From Microlunatus phosphovorus NM-1 (GTDB taxonomy: Bacteria > Actinomycetota > Actinomycetes > Propionibacteriales > Propionibacteriaceae): 64,000 nucleotides of DNA. The stretch lies in the NCBI RefSeq assembly GCF_000270245.1, contig NC_015635.1:3596001-3660000 (forward strand), in the 5' to 3' direction. The notes beneath the pieces were generated by a model. It saw only the letters and a list, made by a program, of their open reading frames with translations, was not told where the DNA came from and searched no databases. Of this stretch, positions 1-8,234 are shown piece by piece. Numbering within the stretch: position 1 is the first letter of the stretch; each line of letters starts with the position of its first letter. A program made the position numbers and the translations under genes.

Positions 1-477
1 CGTCGTCAGCCACGGGTGGTCCCGCACCTCGTCATCGAAGCACGCGACACGATGTGCCTCGGCCGCTACCGCAGCGGTGATCTGAAGCGATGACTCGGCA
101 GGGTTCGCGCTCGCCCAGAACGGCGCGCAGGCGACGGGGTTGCTGATCGGCCGTGCGAACGGCAGCCCGCCATCAGGGAGCGTCACCGAGTTGAGCCAGT
201 CAAGAAGTGCGACCGCGTGCGGCGAGGTCAGCGGATCGGCGGCGGCAAGCGCCTCGAATGCGTGCAACGCGCCGCCGGGCTGGCTTTCCGGCGCGCGGAG
301 GTCGGGCTCAAGCCCCCACCCGTAACCTCCATCAGCGTTCCGATAGGAATCGAGTCCGCGGATGATCGCATGCCGCGCGGCATCGCTGTTTCCGATGATT
401 GCCTCGAAGCGTCGCCGGTCGAGGATGCGCGCGTGAGAAGTCATGAAAGCGGTCGCACGGTCCAGGTTGATGCTCAT
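1..477 (-). CDS. Toroid-fold (prenyltransferase/squalene-cyclase-like) hypothetical protein, N-terminal part
   Basis: An open frame runs off the left edge of the window, so only the first 159 codons are visible and the C-terminus is missing. It starts at an ATG at 477, 86 bp after the stop of the AraC-type gene on the same strand, so the two may be cotranscribed. The visible protein has the spaced motif NADGGYGWGLEPD (about residues 47-59) followed by ESQPGGALHAFEAL. Such Gly/Trp-rich helix turns are typical of the alpha/alpha toroid of terpenoid cyclases and protein prenyltransferase beta subunits, where actinobacterial proteins are usually annotated only as hypothetical or prenyltransferase-like. 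No catalytic residues can be checked on this fragment. The substrate is unknown. Confidence 0.7.
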   Translation of the reverse strand, partial: MSINLDRATAFMTSHARILDRRRFEAIIGNSDAARHAIIRGLDSYRNADGGYGWGLEPDLRAPESQPGGALHAFEALAAADPLTSPHAVALLDWLNSVTLPDGGLPFARPISNPVACAPFWASANPAESSLQITAAVAAEAHRVACFDDEVRDHPWLTT

Positions 478-563
478 GACCGTCAGCCTCCCAAGTCGAG
501 GCCGCAGTTGTCTTGGACGAATCGGCCAGCGCGCCGACGCCACAGGACGTGAGCGTCAGCAAG

Positions 564-1280
564 TCAGGCTGCGCGGGCGAGCCCGGAGGGCGTCCTTCCG
601 GTGAGTCGCCGGCTCTCACGGGCGAAATGGGCCTGATCGACGTAACCCGCGGTCGCGGCGGCATCGCTCAACGATGTACCTGTTCGCACCAAGTGAGCAG
701 CACGCTGGAAGCGGTGGATCTGCATCAGCGTCTTCGGCCCGTAGCCGAACAGCGCGTTGCTGAGCCGACGCAACGACCGTTCCGACAGATCGTGGCGGAC
801 CGCCGTCTCGCGCACAGTCAACCCATCGCGTGCTGCCCGGTCCAGCGATGCCGCGAGGCGCAGAGTGGCATGATCCGGGTCCGCCCTGGCCCACAAGGCA
901 ACAAAGACCTGCTCGAGTGCAGCGGGCACGTCATCCTCAAACGGACGGGCAACCGCGCTGGGCACGATGACGAACTCCGACAACTCCACCCGCTGATTGG
1001 TCAGCTCGTGGGCGGGCGCACCGAGCAGCGAGCAGGCGACACCAGGGGCAAGCCGAAGCCCCCATGTCACCTCGCCGGGCCGGGTCTCGACGACCATACT
1101 TCGCGTGTCAGCACCCGCGACGACCAGACGACCTTGGAACCACATCAAGTCCATCACCCCGTCGGGGGCAATATGGTGCTCCCGGCCAGGCGACAACGCG
1201 CGCCACAACACCGCGCTCGTCCGAGCACCTCGCCGTGTCGCATAACCGGTCAGGTCGCTACACCTCCGCCCTGATGCCAT
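564..1280 (-). CDS. AraC-family transcriptional regulator with DUF6597-like N-terminal domain
   Basis: The 238-residue protein has an N-terminal beta-rich sensor region (about 1-135; HHIAPDGVMDLMWF is typical of DUF6597 regulators) and a C-terminal AraC double helix-turn-helix (about 145-235). The second recognition helix and its trailer read LSDAAATAGYVDQAHFARE followed by RLTGRTPSGL, a close fit to the AraC/XylS signature. It should bind DNA and control nearby genes, perhaps the downstream toroid gene, but no ligand can be inferred. Start codon choice is the ATG at 1280; a slightly shorter start is possible because the first 20 residues look poorly conserved in type. Confidence 0.88.
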   Translation of the reverse strand: MASGRRCSDLTGYATRRGARTSAVLWRALSPGREHHIAPDGVMDLMWFQGRLVVAGADTRSMVVETRPGEVTWGLRLAPGVACSLLGAPAHELTNQRVELSEFVIVPSAVARPFEDDVPAALEQVFVALWARADPDHATLRLAASLDRAARDGLTVRETAVRHDLSERSLRRLSNALFGYGPKTLMQIHRFQRAAHLVRTGTSLSDAAATAGYVDQAHFARESRRLTGRTPSGLARAA

Positions 1281-1687
1281 CGTAAGTCAGGCCCCACGCT
1301 GCTTGCGGCCCCCGAAGTTTCCACCCTGTCGGCTATCGCCTCGTCTGAACTGTCACACGTCCTTGTGGGGGCGGCCCGCTGACAGGAGCTGGCCGGGCAT
1401 CGACGTAGGACCGACGCCAGATACGAAGTCAGGAAAGAGCCGTCTTCATCTCTGCTGAAGGGCACCGTGCAGGAAGCACAGGCGCACATCGCGTCGGCCG
1501 CCGGAGAGGACTGAACTGCTGTCGAATAGCAGCCTCAGCCAGCGCGCGACCCACAAGCCCGGCCGCGGCGCCCGATGCCGCTGAGCGTACGTCTCACGCC
1601 ACCGGGCCAAGAACGACGACAGACCACGCGGGAAACGTGCACGTTTCGCGCCGCCGGGCCAAGGACGACCGTAGGGCGCACCCCCAG
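1281..1687. other. Noncoding stretch between the AraC gene and the deacylase gene
   Basis: No convincing gene is seen here: open frames on both strands lack ribosome binding sites and recognisable motifs and mostly mirror the neighbouring gene. The stretch holds a 16-bp perfect palindrome (1632-1647) flanked by two imperfect direct copies of a C-rich segment containing CCGGGCCAAG, at about 1599-1620 and 1650-1670. Confidence 0.5.
1632..1647. repeat. Perfect 16-bp palindrome GAAACGTGCACGTTTC
   Basis: Both strands read GAAACGTGCACGTTTC. It lies 40 bp beyond the stop of the deacylase gene and between two imperfect direct repeats. A dyad this size is compatible with a dimeric regulator site, but there is no promoter-like sequence or gene start beside it, so its role is unknown. 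Confidence 0.45.
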
Positions 1688-3304
1688 TCAGGCGCTCCTC
1701 GCGCAGGTTCCTGAGGCGGTACGGCGGAGGGCGCGGCCGGGCAAGGCATCGGTACGAGCGCCGTCGGCGATCACCGGCGTACCGTTCACCAGCACCCAGT
1801 CGATCCCTTCGGCCTGCTGGCGTGGCTGCTCGAAGGTAGCGGCGTCTCGGACCCGATCGGGATCGAAGACCACCAGATCGGCGTGATAGCCGACCCGCAC
1901 CAGGCCACGATCGACCAGCTTCAGTCGCGCTGCCGGCCGGCCGGTGAGATGGTGCACGCAGTCGGCCAGTCCGAGCAGGCCCAGCTCGCGGACGTAGTGC
2001 CCGAGATACCGCGGAAAGGTCCCCCACGCGCGGGGGTGCGGCTTCTCGGCGACCAGGATGGCGTCCGAGCCACCGCAGTGCACCCGGTGCTGCATGATCG
2101 CCCGCACGTTCTCCTCGTGACCGACATGCTGCAGGATCGTGGTGGCCAGCCTGTCGCGTAACAGCAGTTCGGCATAGACATCACTGGCTGCCCGGCCTTG
2201 CCGCTCAGCGAGGACGGCGATCGTCTGACCCATCGCATCGGCGAGCGCGGGCTCACCGACACCGCTGATCTCGATCGTCGACCAGTCCACCGGGCAGCCG
2301 TGGCAACCCTCGCTGCCGGTGACCTCCAGAGCATGGGCGATCCGGGCCCGCTCACCCGGATCGGCCAACCGGTGCATGATCATCGGCGGTCCGGCGGCGG
2401 TGGCCCAGCGCGGCAGCAGCGCGACCAGTGAGGTGGAGCCCGGCAGATACGGATAGCTGTCCAGCGTGATGTCCAGGCCATCGTCCAGCGCCGAGTCGAT
2501 CATGGTCAGCAACTCGGCGGCTCGGCCACGGTTCTCGGCGAAGTTGAGCGTGGCATGGGTCAGATGGAGTGGACAGCGGGAGGCCCGGGCGACCTCGATC
2601 ATCTCCCCGTACGCGGCCAGTGCGCCGTGTCCGTACGAGCGGTGGTGCGGCGCGTAGTACCCACCGGCCTCGGCGACCACGCGGCACAACGCGATCAGTT
2701 CGTCGTCGCCGGCGTACATGCTCGGTGGGTAGGTCAGTCCGCTGCTCATCCCCACCGCACCGTCGGCCAGTCCTTCCCGGACGACCGCCATCATCTGCGT
2801 CAGTTCGGCAGGCGTGGCCGGTCTGTCCTCCGGTCCCATCACGAGCAGTCGAACCGTGCCCTGCGGCACCAGATAGGCGGCGTGACAAGGGATCCCACGA
2901 TCCAGGGCATCGAGGTAGTCGGCCACGCTTGCCCAGCCGAACGGCAGCTCAGGCTCGCCGTTCCAACCGGCCAACTGCTGCCGCAAGACGGCGAGCGACG
3001 CCTCGTCGACGGGCGCGTACGACAACCCGTCCTGACCGAGCACCTCACAGGTCACCCCTTGGCTGACCTTGGCCAGATGATCATGGTCGGCCAGGATCGC
3101 CAGATCCGAATGGGCGTGCAGATCGATGAACCCCGGCGCAACGACCCGACCCGTGGCACTCAGTCGGCGCTGAGCGGCTCGTCCCGAACCGGGTGGCGCG
3201 ATCTCGACGATCCGATCTCCCTCGACCAGCACATCGCCCGGTCGTCCCGGCGCTCCAGTGCCGTCGAGGATGAGGGCGTCGGTGATCACCAGGTCGGCGG
3301 ACAT
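1688..3304 (-). CDS. N-acyl-D-amino-acid deacylase (D-aminoacylase), amidohydrolase superfamily
   Basis: The 538-residue cytoplasmic protein is predicted to hydrolyse N-acyl-D-amino acids to a D-amino acid and a carboxylate. It opens with the beta-sandwich segment typical of amidohydrolases (MSADLVITDALILDGTG), followed by the metal-binding motif DLHAHSD near residue 66, a middle TIM-barrel with HHRSYGHG and HLTHATL, and the late GGSDAILV segment. It ends with the returning beta-sandwich (VGYHADLVVFDPDRV). Length and order fit the D-aminoacylase/dihydroorotase-like family. It begins 7 bp after the stop of the upstream PLP enzyme on the same strand, so the pair is almost certainly an operon for D-amino acid use. 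Exact acyl and side-chain preference cannot be read from sequence. Confidence 0.92.
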   Translation of the reverse strand: MSADLVITDALILDGTGAPGRPGDVLVEGDRIVEIAPPGSGRAAQRRLSATGRVVAPGFIDLHAHSDLAILADHDHLAKVSQGVTCEVLGQDGLSYAPVDEASLAVLRQQLAGWNGEPELPFGWASVADYLDALDRGIPCHAAYLVPQGTVRLLVMGPEDRPATPAELTQMMAVVREGLADGAVGMSSGLTYPPSMYAGDDELIALCRVVAEAGGYYAPHHRSYGHGALAAYGEMIEVARASRCPLHLTHATLNFAENRGRAAELLTMIDSALDDGLDITLDSYPYLPGSTSLVALLPRWATAAGPPMIMHRLADPGERARIAHALEVTGSEGCHGCPVDWSTIEISGVGEPALADAMGQTIAVLAERQGRAASDVYAELLLRDRLATTILQHVGHEENVRAIMQHRVHCGGSDAILVAEKPHPRAWGTFPRYLGHYVRELGLLGLADCVHHLTGRPAARLKLVDRGLVRVGYHADLVVFDPDRVRDAATFEQPRQQAEGIDWVLVNGTPVIADGARTDALPGRALRRTASGTCARSA

Positions 3305-3311
3305 CCCTGCC

Positions 3312-4649
3312 TCAGAAGAAGGTCCGGACGAAGTCGACCACCACCGGATCAGCGGCGTCGGGATCGTCGATGACCGGAATGACCCGCCACTTGTCGAAAG
3401 CCGTGCACGGATGGCTCAGTCCGAGTCGCACCACGTCGCCGATCTCTACCGGAGCCGGCCGATCGCGATCCCAGCGCAGATAGCCGTGCTGGTCGTTCAG
3501 CGCGGTGACCTGGACGCCACTCAGCGGCACCGGATCGCGATCGGCGGTCAGCCGCAGCTGCACCTGCGGCAGGTCGAGGTCGTACGGCAGATCCCGTTTG
3601 CCAGCATCGACGAGCGCCAGACCCGGCTCCGGTTGGCTGCTCACCCGCACCCAGCCGTGCAGGGCGCTGACCAGTCCCGGCCCCGCGGTCCGGGGATGTT
3701 CGCCCAGGGGGCTGAGATGGCGGTAGTGCCCGTCGTCGTGAGTCAGATAGGCCCCCGAGCGCAACACGACCTGAACGCCGTCAGCGACCAGCGGGCCGAG
3801 CACGTCGGCCACGTCGTCGAAGTAGGCGCTGCCACCGGCGCTGACGATCGGGGGCACGCCGTCGGGATACAGACCCTCGGCGCTGATCCGTTCGTGGGCC
3901 TCACGCAGCGTAGACAAGAACCCGCGCACCGCCGCCAGGCTGTCGGCATCGCTGTCGGCCGCGAGCACACCCTCGTAGCCGCCGACACCGGCGAGCCGCA
4001 GATAGGGCGAGGCGGACAGTTGCCGAGCAATATCGAGGGCGATCTCCGGGTCGCGGGCCCCGGTGCGACCGCCCGCCCCGCCGACCTCGACGAGGACGTC
4101 GATCGGCCGATAGTCCGGACCCGCGACCGGCGCGTACGCCGCCAGCGCTTCCTCCATCAAAGCGACAGTCCGCGAATGGTCGGCCCAACAGATCACCTGG
4201 GCCGCCGGATCCCGGCTGAGCTCGGCGACGATCCAGCGCAGGGCCGACGGCACGATGATCTCGTTGGCCACCAGCACCCGAGACACCCCGTACGCCCGAG
4301 CGACCGCGAGCTGGGCGACATTGGCGAGGGTGATCGCCCACGACCCCGCGTCGAGTTGCGCCGCCCACAACTGCGGCGCCATGGTCGTCTTCCCGTGCGG
4401 CGCCAGCGCGAGCCCGCGCTCGGCGCACCAGTCGGCGAAAATCGCCAGGTTGTGCCGCAACCCAGGTTCGGACAAGGTCAGCAACGGCGTCGGAAACTGG
4501 CTCAGCGGCAGTCTCATCGCTCCAGCTTCCGCACCTGACCGGCCCCACAGCCGTGGCGGGATTCCCTTGTCCAGTTGGGCCAACGGCTGTTCGGTGAGCG
4601 CATCCAAAGCCACCTGGTCGAACGTGGCGGCTGCCGTCGAGATCTCCAT
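3312..4649 (-). CDS. D-serine/D-threonine dehydratase-like PLP enzyme (DSD1 / alanine racemase N-terminal fold)
   Basis: The 445-residue protein has a fold-type III PLP barrel with the presumptive Schiff-base lysine in APHGKTTM (near residue 86). A C-terminal D-serine dehydratase-like domain contains LSHPCTAFDKW near residue 420; the SHPC His and Cys match the pair that binds zinc in eukaryotic and bacterial DSD enzymes. Family members remove the amino group from D-serine or D-threonine, or act as D-threonine aldolases. The gene sits immediately upstream of the N-acyl-D-amino-acid deacylase and is divergent from RidA, which fits removal of enamine products. Start is the ATG at 4649, 20 bp from the RidA start. 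Which D-amino acid is used is not determined. Confidence 0.88.
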   Translation of the reverse strand: MEISTAAATFDQVALDALTEQPLAQLDKGIPPRLWGRSGAEAGAMRLPLSQFPTPLLTLSEPGLRHNLAIFADWCAERGLALAPHGKTTMAPQLWAAQLDAGSWAITLANVAQLAVARAYGVSRVLVANEIIVPSALRWIVAELSRDPAAQVICWADHSRTVALMEEALAAYAPVAGPDYRPIDVLVEVGGAGGRTGARDPEIALDIARQLSASPYLRLAGVGGYEGVLAADSDADSLAAVRGFLSTLREAHERISAEGLYPDGVPPIVSAGGSAYFDDVADVLGPLVADGVQVVLRSGAYLTHDDGHYRHLSPLGEHPRTAGPGLVSALHGWVRVSSQPEPGLALVDAGKRDLPYDLDLPQVQLRLTADRDPVPLSGVQVTALNDQHGYLRWDRDRPAPVEIGDVVRLGLSHPCTAFDKWRVIPVIDDPDAADPVVVDFVRTFF

Positions 4650-4669
4650 TGGGGCAGACTACGCACACC

Positions 4670-5068
4670 ATGACGAAGACAGCCATCACCACCACCGAAG
4701 CGCCGGCTCCGGCGCACACCTTCTCCCAGGGTGTCCGGCGCGGCCCGATCCTCCAGGTCTCCGGTCAAGGGCCGGTCGACGCCGCCACCAACACCTATCT
4801 CCATCCCGGCGACGTCGCCGCCCAGACCACGCTGACCCTGACGAACGTCGAGGCCATCCTGACCGCCGGCGGTGCGACGTTCGAGGACGTGATCATGCTG
4901 CGCGTCTACCTCACCAGCCGGGATGACTTCGCGACGATGAACGAGGCGTACGGCGCGTTCCTCGCGGATCGTTGCCAGGTGCTGCCGGCGCGGACCACCG
5001 TCTTCACCGGCTTGCCACGGGAGGAGATGCTGGTCGAGATCGATGCCCTCGCGGTGGTCGGCGGCTGA
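4670..5068 (+). CDS. RidA/YjgF/YER057c/UK114-family reactive imine deaminase
   Basis: The 132-residue protein matches the RidA trimer fold: HTFSQGVRRGPILQVSGQGP near the N-terminus, LTNVEAILTAGGATFEDV in the middle, and LPARTTVFTGLPREEMLVEIDALA at the end. The arginine in LPARTTV is the one that binds the carboxylate of 2-aminoacrylate-type substrates in true RidA members. I chose ATG 4670 rather than an in-frame TTG at 4649, which would overlap the divergent gene's start. Its head-to-head position with a D-serine/threonine dehydratase-like gene suggests it hydrolyses the 2-aminoacrylate or iminobutyrate released there, which would protect PLP enzymes. Confidence 0.9.
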   Translation: MTKTAITTTEAPAPAHTFSQGVRRGPILQVSGQGPVDAATNTYLHPGDVAAQTTLTLTNVEAILTAGGATFEDVIMLRVYLTSRDDFATMNEAYGAFLADRCQVLPARTTVFTGLPREEMLVEIDALAVVGG

Positions 5069-5074
5069 TCATGG

Positions 5075-6181
5075 TCACGGTGCGGTGAAGCGTACCGTCG
5101 CCTTGCCGTCACGAACCGTGATCGTCCCGGTCCAGCCGTCGTCGGCATCGGTGAAGTCGAGCACGGTGTTGTCGCCGCTGCCGCTCTCCTTGGTGATCTC
5201 AAAATGCGGTGACAGGTGCGACCGATAGAACGTGACCACCTCGGTGGCGCCAGGGCTGGCGAACGTGAACGAAGCGCCCGACGCCGGATCCTTCAGACCG
5301 GTCAACTTCGTATCTTCCGGGAACCGGAAGAAGAACGGCAGATGACTGACCCCGAGGTCGTTGCCGGTGAGCACCTGCTCCTCCTTCGGCGCGACGAAGG
5401 TAGCGCGCGTGCTCTCGGCGCCGATCGCCAGCGTGCCCTGCCAGCCGTCACTGTCGGTGAAGGTGAGGGTGGTCGTGGCGCCGTCGGTGACCTCATCGGT
5501 CACGGTGAAATGACCGGCCGGCAGCGCTGCCCGATAGAACGGCAGCGTCGTGGTCGGGTCTGGGGTCCTCAAAGTGAACGAAGCACCAGTCGGCGGATCC
5601 TGCAGGTTCTCGATCGTCGAGCCGGGCGGGAACCGGAGGAAGAACGGCACGTGGCGGATGCCGAGATCAGCTGGGGTCAGCATGCTCGCCTCCTCACTCT
5701 GCCCGTCCGAGGGACTCGGACTCCCGGTCGCCACGGCGCCGAAGGTGACGACGGTGTCAGAGGTCTCGGCGACGACCGTGCCGCCGAAGCCGCTTCCGGA
5801 CCAGGTCAAGGTGTCGCTGACATCGGTCTCGATCGCGTAGCCCGCCTCCGGCAGCGCGGTGCGATAGAAGGCGACCACCTCGGTTGGGGTCGGGGCGCTG
5901 AGGATGACCGTGCCGGGGAAGGAGGTGGAGACCGCGGCGCCCTCGGGAAAGGTGAACCCGGCCGGCACCTCGATCTGGCGGCCGTCGACCTCGACCAGTT
6001 CTGTGTCGGCGGCGCTGGTGGTCGACGAGGTCGACGAGACGGGCGGCGCGCTTTGCGGATCGACGGGGACGGTCGCATTGCCGCAGGCCGTCAACATCGC
6101 CAGAGCCACGGCGGCGGAGCCGCCGATCGCGACGGTCCACCGTCGAGATCGGCGCGGTGTCAAGGTGGTCGAGGTAGGCAT
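5075..6181 (-). CDS. Secreted lipoprotein with three tandem copies of a ~95-residue domain
   Basis: The predicted start is ATG 6181, preceded by GAAGGACG about 10 bp upstream. Residues 1-35 form a lipoprotein signal ending in AMLTACGN, with the lipidated Cys followed by a Thr/Ser-rich linker. Three repeats follow, at roughly residues 60-165, 175-275 and 275-368. Each has a hydrophobic segment with F-P near the start, then a V/T-x-FYR motif (VVAFYRTALPEAG, TLPFYRAALPAG, VVTFYRSHLS), a W-G-T strand and a terminal ATF/TVRF strand. Repeats two and three share DLGxxHxPFFxRFP and are the most alike. I do not recognise the domain. It is probably anchored on the outer face of the membrane. It is convergent with RidA and divergent from the histidine kinase. 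Confidence 0.85.
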   Translation of the reverse strand: MPTSTTLTPRRSRRWTVAIGGSAAVALAMLTACGNATVPVDPQSAPPVSSTSSTTSAADTELVEVDGRQIEVPAGFTFPEGAAVSTSFPGTVILSAPTPTEVVAFYRTALPEAGYAIETDVSDTLTWSGSGFGGTVVAETSDTVVTFGAVATGSPSPSDGQSEEASMLTPADLGIRHVPFFLRFPPGSTIENLQDPPTGASFTLRTPDPTTTLPFYRAALPAGHFTVTDEVTDGATTTLTFTDSDGWQGTLAIGAESTRATFVAPKEEQVLTGNDLGVSHLPFFFRFPEDTKLTGLKDPASGASFTFASPGATEVVTFYRSHLSPHFEITKESGSGDNTVLDFTDADDGWTGTITVRDGKATVRFTAP

Positions 6182-6330
6182 CAAAGTCGTCCTTCGGTTG
6201 GGCGGGCCCGGTATCCGGGTCGCTGTCCAGCCTGTCGAGTCGTGGGAGGTCGCACACGTCGGAAGTTCCGCTGTCAGACAAAGTGCTGTCGGCAAGTTAG
6301 CCGACTCGCGGTTCGCACCCGGTCTTCGGC

Positions 6331-7512
6331 ATGCTGTCGGGCATGACTGTGCTGGGGCGAGGCGTGCTTGCGGTGCTCACCGCCGTACGGTTGCTGCAGT
6401 TGGTCTCCTGGCCGGTCGCTATGGCCACCGCCGGCACCAGCTGGCTGACGCGTCCCTGGCTGGCCGGGCTCGCGTACGGGATTGCGGCGGTCGGCACCAT
6501 CGTCACCCTCAGCCGGCTGTGGCTGATCCGCCGTCAACCGCCGATGCGTTGGAGTGTTGCCCTGTGGTGGACGGACGCGGTGCCGGCGACCGTCGCTTTG
6601 ATCCTTGGTGGGCTGGCTACCGCACCGGGGCATGGCGCGGACTACAACCACCCGACGGTGGCGCTGGCGATCGGCACAGCCGCGACCCTGGCCCTGGCGT
6701 TGCCGGCCCGGCAGAGTCTGACGGCGGCAGCCGCCTTGCTGGTTGCCTACCTGGTGGGCATCACGAGCACCCTCATGCTCGGACCGGTTGTCATCACCGC
6801 GGTGGCCGCCAATGCGGCTGCTCTGGTCGGGGTGCCGATCGCGCTGGTGGTGCTGGCCAGGACGCTCAGGGCCGCCGACCGGCGCACGGCGGCTGCCGAG
6901 ACGGAACTGGCCGAAGCCCGGGCCGCGTTGGTGGCGGCCGACCGGCGGGAGAACGAGCGATCGCGGCAGTATCGGCTGCTCCACGACACGGTGCTGTCCA
7001 CGCTGAGTGCCCTCTCCCGCGGCACCTTGCAGCCGGAGCAGCCCGAGGTACGCCAGCGGCTGGTCACCGACGCCGACTATCTGCGCGGGCTGATCGCCAC
7101 CAGTGGCAGCGCCGCCGGCATGCGCCTGGTCGGCGACCTTGCTGCTTTGCGCCGCGATCACACCGCCGCTGGGCTGCGGATCCATCAACATCTCGCCGAT
7201 GTGCCCGACCTGTTGCCCGAGGAGGTCTGCGTGGCGATCTCGGCCGCCATCCGCGAGGCGCTCAACAACGTCGCCCGACACAGCGGCACGAGCGAGGCGT
7301 GGGTGACGATCACCGGCGGCCCGGCCGAGCAGCCGGGTTCGGTGAGCGTGTTGATCACCGACCAGGGTCAAGGGTTCGACCCGGCCGGCGTCCGACCCGG
7401 CATCGGCCTGAGCCAGTCGATCACCGCCCGGCTGGCTGAGGTCGGCGGAAGCGCCGACGTGGACAGTGAACCTGGCCAGGGCACCACGGTCGAGCTGAGG
7501 TGGCCGCGATGA
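6331..7512 (+). CDS. Two-component sensor histidine kinase (NarL/DesK-type partner)
   Basis: The 393-residue protein has about five N-terminal membrane segments (residues ~10-180), a coiled segment rich in Ala/Glu/Arg (~180-215), a dimerisation helix with the presumptive phospho-acceptor His in RLLHDTVLSTLSALSRG (~218), and an ATPase domain. The latter contains the N-box EALNNVARHSG (~315) and the G-boxes DQGQGFDPAG and GIGLSQSI. There is no separate extracellular sensor domain, so the membrane part is the likely sensor. Its stop overlaps the response regulator start by 4 bp (ATGA), indicating translational coupling. The signal is unknown; neighbouring genes hint at the envelope only by position. 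Confidence 0.92.
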   Translation: MLSGMTVLGRGVLAVLTAVRLLQLVSWPVAMATAGTSWLTRPWLAGLAYGIAAVGTIVTLSRLWLIRRQPPMRWSVALWWTDAVPATVALILGGLATAPGHGADYNHPTVALAIGTAATLALALPARQSLTAAAALLVAYLVGITSTLMLGPVVITAVAANAAALVGVPIALVVLARTLRAADRRTAAAETELAEARAALVAADRRENERSRQYRLLHDTVLSTLSALSRGTLQPEQPEVRQRLVTDADYLRGLIATSGSAAGMRLVGDLAALRRDHTAAGLRIHQHLADVPDLLPEEVCVAISAAIREALNNVARHSGTSEAWVTITGGPAEQPGSVSVLITDQGQGFDPAGVRPGIGLSQSITARLAEVGGSADVDSEPGQGTTVELRWPR

Positions 7513-8210
7513 GTCGCGCCATCGATAACTCGGCCGGTCGGCAGCCCGGGACCGGGACGGTGATCACGGTGGCCGCGATCGACGACGACCGGATGCTGCT
7601 CGGCGGACTGACGGCCTGGCTCGGGCCGGTCGACGACCTCGAGCTGGTGCTCACCTGTGGCACCGTCGCCGACTACGAGCAGGCGCTGGCGGCCGACATC
7701 GCGGTGCCTGATGTGGTGCTGCTGGATCTGAACCTGCGCGACCTCACGGACCCGGTCGACAATGTCCAGCGGGTGCTGGCCTCAGGCGCGCTGGTGATCA
7801 TGGTCTCGACCATTCCCGATGCCGACGGGGTGTTGGCCACGCTGGAGGCCGGCGCCGCGGGCTATCTCACCAAGGACCAGGATCTGGAGGCGCTGCTGGC
7901 CGCGATCCGCGAGGTCGCCGCCGGCGGTTCGGCGCTGAGTCCGGAGTTGGCGTTCATGATCAGCCGGGACAGCCGCCCGCAGCGGCCGCAGCTGTCGCCA
8001 CAGGAGCGCACTGTGCTGACCGCGTACGCCTCGGGCGCCACCCTCGCGGCAGCTGCGCGTCGGGCCGGGGTCGCGTACGGCACTGCTCGGGAGTATCTGG
8101 AGCGGGTCAAGCGCAAGTACGCCGACGCTGGTCGACCGACCTACACCAAGCTCGACCTGGCCGATCGGGTCCGCGAGGATCGGCTCGAGCTGGATGGTCT
8201 GGGCGAGTGA
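7509..8210 (+). CDS. Response regulator, NarL/FixJ-like, with variant C-terminal HTH
   Basis: The start is the ATG at 7509, inside the ATGA overlap with the kinase gene; an upstream ATG at 7500 is less likely. The receiver domain shows the acidic cluster AAIDDDRML (~residue 22) and the phospho-acceptor strand DVVLLDLNLRD (~residue 73), and a conserved Lys in GYLTKDQD. The output part begins LSPQERTVLTAYASG and has a helix-turn-helix read as TLAAAARRAGVAYGTAREYLERVKRKYADAGR. This resembles LuxR output domains but departs from the standard signature. It is expected to regulate transcription when phosphorylated by the adjacent kinase. Confidence 0.9.
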   Translation: MSRAIDNSAGRQPGTGTVITVAAIDDDRMLLGGLTAWLGPVDDLELVLTCGTVADYEQALAADIAVPDVVLLDLNLRDLTDPVDNVQRVLASGALVIMVSTIPDADGVLATLEAGAAGYLTKDQDLEALLAAIREVAAGGSALSPELAFMISRDSRPQRPQLSPQERTVLTAYASGATLAAAARRAGVAYGTAREYLERVKRKYADAGRPTYTKLDLADRVREDRLELDGLGE

Positions 8211-8234
8211 GCTGCCGGTGGTTGGCTCGGCACT

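Noticed and set aside
3312-4649. Alanine racemase
   Set aside because: The C-terminal SHPC metal motif and DSD-type domain, and the absence of the alanine racemase C-terminal Tyr region, point to the D-serine/threonine dehydratase group.
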